A stretch of DNA of 7,221 nt from Spirochaetaceae bacterium (GTDB lineage: Bacteria > Spirochaetota > Spirochaetia > Treponematales > Breznakiellaceae), in the NCBI GenBank assembly GCA_031257135.1, contig JAIRPH010000038.1, forward strand, positions 1 through 7,221, written 5' to 3'. How positions within the stretch are numbered: position 1 is the first letter of the stretch; each line of letters starts with the position of its first letter. The notes under the pieces are model-generated. The model did not search any database. It saw only the letters and a program-made list of their open reading frames with translations, and was not told the DNA's origin. Made by a program: the position numbers and the translations under genes. Shown one piece after another: positions 6,190 to 7,221 of the stretch.

Positions 6190-6642
6190 ATGAAAAGAAT
6201 AATAACAAGTATTTTATTATCAGGATTTATTATCACTGGATTTATAGATGCTTTATTACATGATAAATTAAGCTATTCGTCAATAATGGGAATGGATATA
6301 AACCGAGTTTATTTCTACACGTTCCTATTATTGGTAATGGGTTGTTGGCTTCTTTACAATAAATGGTTTGTTGGAATTGGATTTTTAGCGTTAGCGGCTT
6401 TTAGTTCCTATTTTTCCGAACTTGTTTTCTTACATAATTATGTCGCGTCAATATTAGTGTATATCGGAATAATACTTGATATAGTTATAAGACGCAAATG
6501 CAACTGGCTGATTCCATTGGTTGTTTGCGGAATAATACAGTCTATAGCATTTCAAACTGCTTGGTTAGGTAATTTTATGGTGCTGGGCATGGAATTTTCA
6601 GCGTTAGTTATAGGTTCTATTTTTGTCGTAAAGACTATGTAA
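6190..6642 (+). CDS. Small integral membrane protein of unknown function, 150 aa
   Basis: From the ATG at 6190 the protein starts MKRIITSILLSGF and is hydrophobic almost throughout. Probably six membrane segments are visible, near residues 4-22, 39-57, 59-81, 84-100, 106-126 and 129-147. Short polar links include DALLHDKLSYSS after the first and RRKCN after the fourth. There is no recognisable catalytic or binding motif, and I do not recognise the family. The gene is visibly more A+T-rich than pheT or the LRR gene, which may mean a different origin or weak codon selection. It stands alone: divergent from the beta-CASP gene, convergent with the LRR gene, with its own promoter and no clear terminator. 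Reality as a gene rests on the intact frame, the consistent transmembrane pattern and the promoter placed exactly at the ATG. Confidence 0.75.
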   Translation: MKRIITSILLSGFIITGFIDALLHDKLSYSSIMGMDINRVYFYTFLLLVMGCWLLYNKWFVGIGFLALAAFSSYFSELVFLHNYVASILVYIGIILDIVIRRKCNWLIPLVVCGIIQSIAFQTAWLGNFMVLGMEFSALVIGSIFVVKTM

Positions 6643-6692
6643 TATATTTCTTACGAAATCAAGACTGGTATACGAAAATATACTATGGATTA

Positions 6693-6756
6693 GAGACGGT
6701 AGCGCGGACTACCGCATTATGACGAATCGGGAAAGCCTATTGAAAGCGTCCGTCTC
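6693..6756. other. Nested inverted repeats in the intergenic region
   Basis: GAGACGG (6693-6699) pairs with CCGTCTC (6750-6756). An alternative local hairpin, CGGTAG (6697-6702) with CTACCG (6709-6714), overlaps the left arm. The two foldings exclude each other in part. No T-run follows on either strand, so it is not a standard terminator. It lies between the convergent membrane-protein and LRR genes. Confidence 0.35.
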
Positions 6757-6784
6757 CCGGTATCCGCCGAAGGGTAGCTTCAAA

Positions 6785-6816
6785 CCGCGCGGGGCTTTAG
6801 GGTAAAGCCGCCGCGG
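6785..6816. other. Strong stem-loop just downstream of the LRR gene
   Basis: An inner perfect 7-bp stem (GGCTTTA 6793-6799 with TAAAGCC 6803-6809, loop GGG) is continued by an outer 5-bp G+C stem (CCGCG 6785-6789 with CGCGG 6812-6816) across a small internal loop. It begins eight bases past the LRR stop codon on the minus strand. There is no T-run, so it may be a processing or stability hairpin, or a Rho-independent terminator without a tail. Confidence 0.45.
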
Positions 6817-6823
6817 GTAAGGG

Positions 6824-7221
6824 CTAGTCGGCGTAGAGAAACGGTAGTCCGGCAGGGAAGGCGTTATCGGCGATGCGGGTCTTTCTTGAAAGGATGACTG
6901 TCTTGAGGCTGGAACACTCGCCGAACGCGTTATCTCCGATGGAGGCGACCCCGGCGGATATGGTAACGCTGGTCAGCGCGGCGCAGTAGGAAAACGCGTC
7001 CCGCCCGATGTCATCGACGCTCGGCGGGATAGCGACGCTGGTCAGCCCGATGCACTCGCTGAACGCCTTATACCCGATGGAGGAGACCCCGGCGGATATG
7101 GCGACGCTGGTCAGCCCGTGACAGGCGTAAAACGCCCAATCGCCGATGGAGGCGACGCTCGGCGGGATAGTAACGCTGTCCAGACCGGCGCAGTAGGAAA
7201 ACGCGTAATCCCCGATGGCGG
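6824..7221 (-). CDS. BspA-type leucine-rich-repeat protein, C-terminal 131 residues (partial)
   Basis: The minus strand is open from the window edge to a TAG at 6826-6824; the start lies beyond 7221. The product consists of 23-residue repeats of the form IGxxAFxxCxxLTSVxIPxxV, the signature of BspA-like LRR_5 domains. Five units are visible, then a degenerate last unit (IADNAFPAGLPFLYAD) that probably caps the solenoid. Proteins of this family in Treponema and other host-associated bacteria are often surface-exposed adhesins, but the N-terminus that would show a signal peptide is not in view. The segment has no anchor or sorting motif at its C-terminus. The gene is strongly G+C-rich compared with its left neighbour. 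It converges with the membrane-protein gene across a 181-base gap that contains only hairpins. Confidence 0.88.
   Translation of the reverse strand, partial: AIGDYAFSYCAGLDSVTIPPSVASIGDWAFYACHGLTSVAISAGVSSIGYKAFSECIGLTSVAIPPSVDDIGRDAFSYCAALTSVTISAGVASIGDNAFGECSSLKTVILSRKTRIADNAFPAGLPFLYAD
6875..7216 (-). repeat. Tandem 69-bp repeats encoding the LRR units
   Basis: Unit boundaries on the minus strand are 7216-7148, 7147-7079, 7078-7010, 7009-6941 and a 66-bp last unit 6940-6875. Units end alternately in PPSV (first and third) and SAGV (second and fourth), so the DNA has a 138-bp super-period. Units one and four share an exact 21-bp block (7186-7206 and 6979-6999), three units apart. Such identity points to recent duplication or recombination among units. 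Confidence 0.8.

Noticed and set aside
6703..6777. Short plus-strand open frame encoding HYDESGKPIESVRLPVSAEG before a TAG
   Set aside because: It looks protein-like, but it is only 24 codons long between stops and has no start codon or binding site. It lies in a hairpin-rich gap; it could be a remnant but cannot be supported.
6643..6823. CRISPR array, tRNA or riboswitch in the hairpin-rich gap
   Set aside because: There are no regularly spaced repeats, no cloverleaf with the conserved T-arm sequence and no aptamer signature that I recognise. The hairpins stand on their own.

Overview
The window looks like a piece of a host-associated spirochaete chromosome, most likely Treponema or a close relative. 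Three things point that way: an archaeal/eukaryotic-type phenylalanyl-tRNA synthetase beta chain (a known spirochaete trait), a BspA-type leucine-rich-repeat protein and a long TPR protein (both families expanded in treponemes). Base composition is patchy: pheT and the LRR gene are visibly G+C-rich, while the membrane-protein gene and the left flank are A+T-rich. The species assignment is inference.

Layout, left to right. Positions 1-230 hold the end of an IS1-family-like element whose transposase reads leftward out of the window and is frameshifted. Positions 231-444 are an A+T-rich remnant: a possible 3' gene fragment on the + strand (to 341) and a + strand Rho-independent terminator (411-444) with no intact gene in front of it. 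Then come a TPR protein (463-1896, -), diverging from pheT (1994-3736, +), and a large beta-CASP metallo-beta-lactamase ribonuclease-like protein (3890-5956, -) that converges on pheT. It diverges in turn from a small polytopic membrane protein of unknown function (6190-6642, +). The right end (6824-7221, -) is the C-terminus of a BspA-like LRR protein, followed by a hairpin-rich intergenic stretch.

No operon is visible: every gene appears to be its own transcription unit. The strongest cross-gene pattern is in the promoters. Three of the four genes with a visible start (TPR, beta-CASP, membrane protein) have a good sigma-70-type -35/-10 pair whose -10 ends only 6-10 bases before the start codon, with no Shine-Dalgarno sequence, which predicts leaderless or nearly leaderless mRNAs. 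The exception is pheT, which has a short leader carrying AAGGA. I found no clear defence, secretion or biosynthetic system. The most unusual individual items are this leaderless pattern, the roughly 80-residue charged insertion in the beta-CASP protein, and the alternating two-unit (138-bp) structure of the LRR array.
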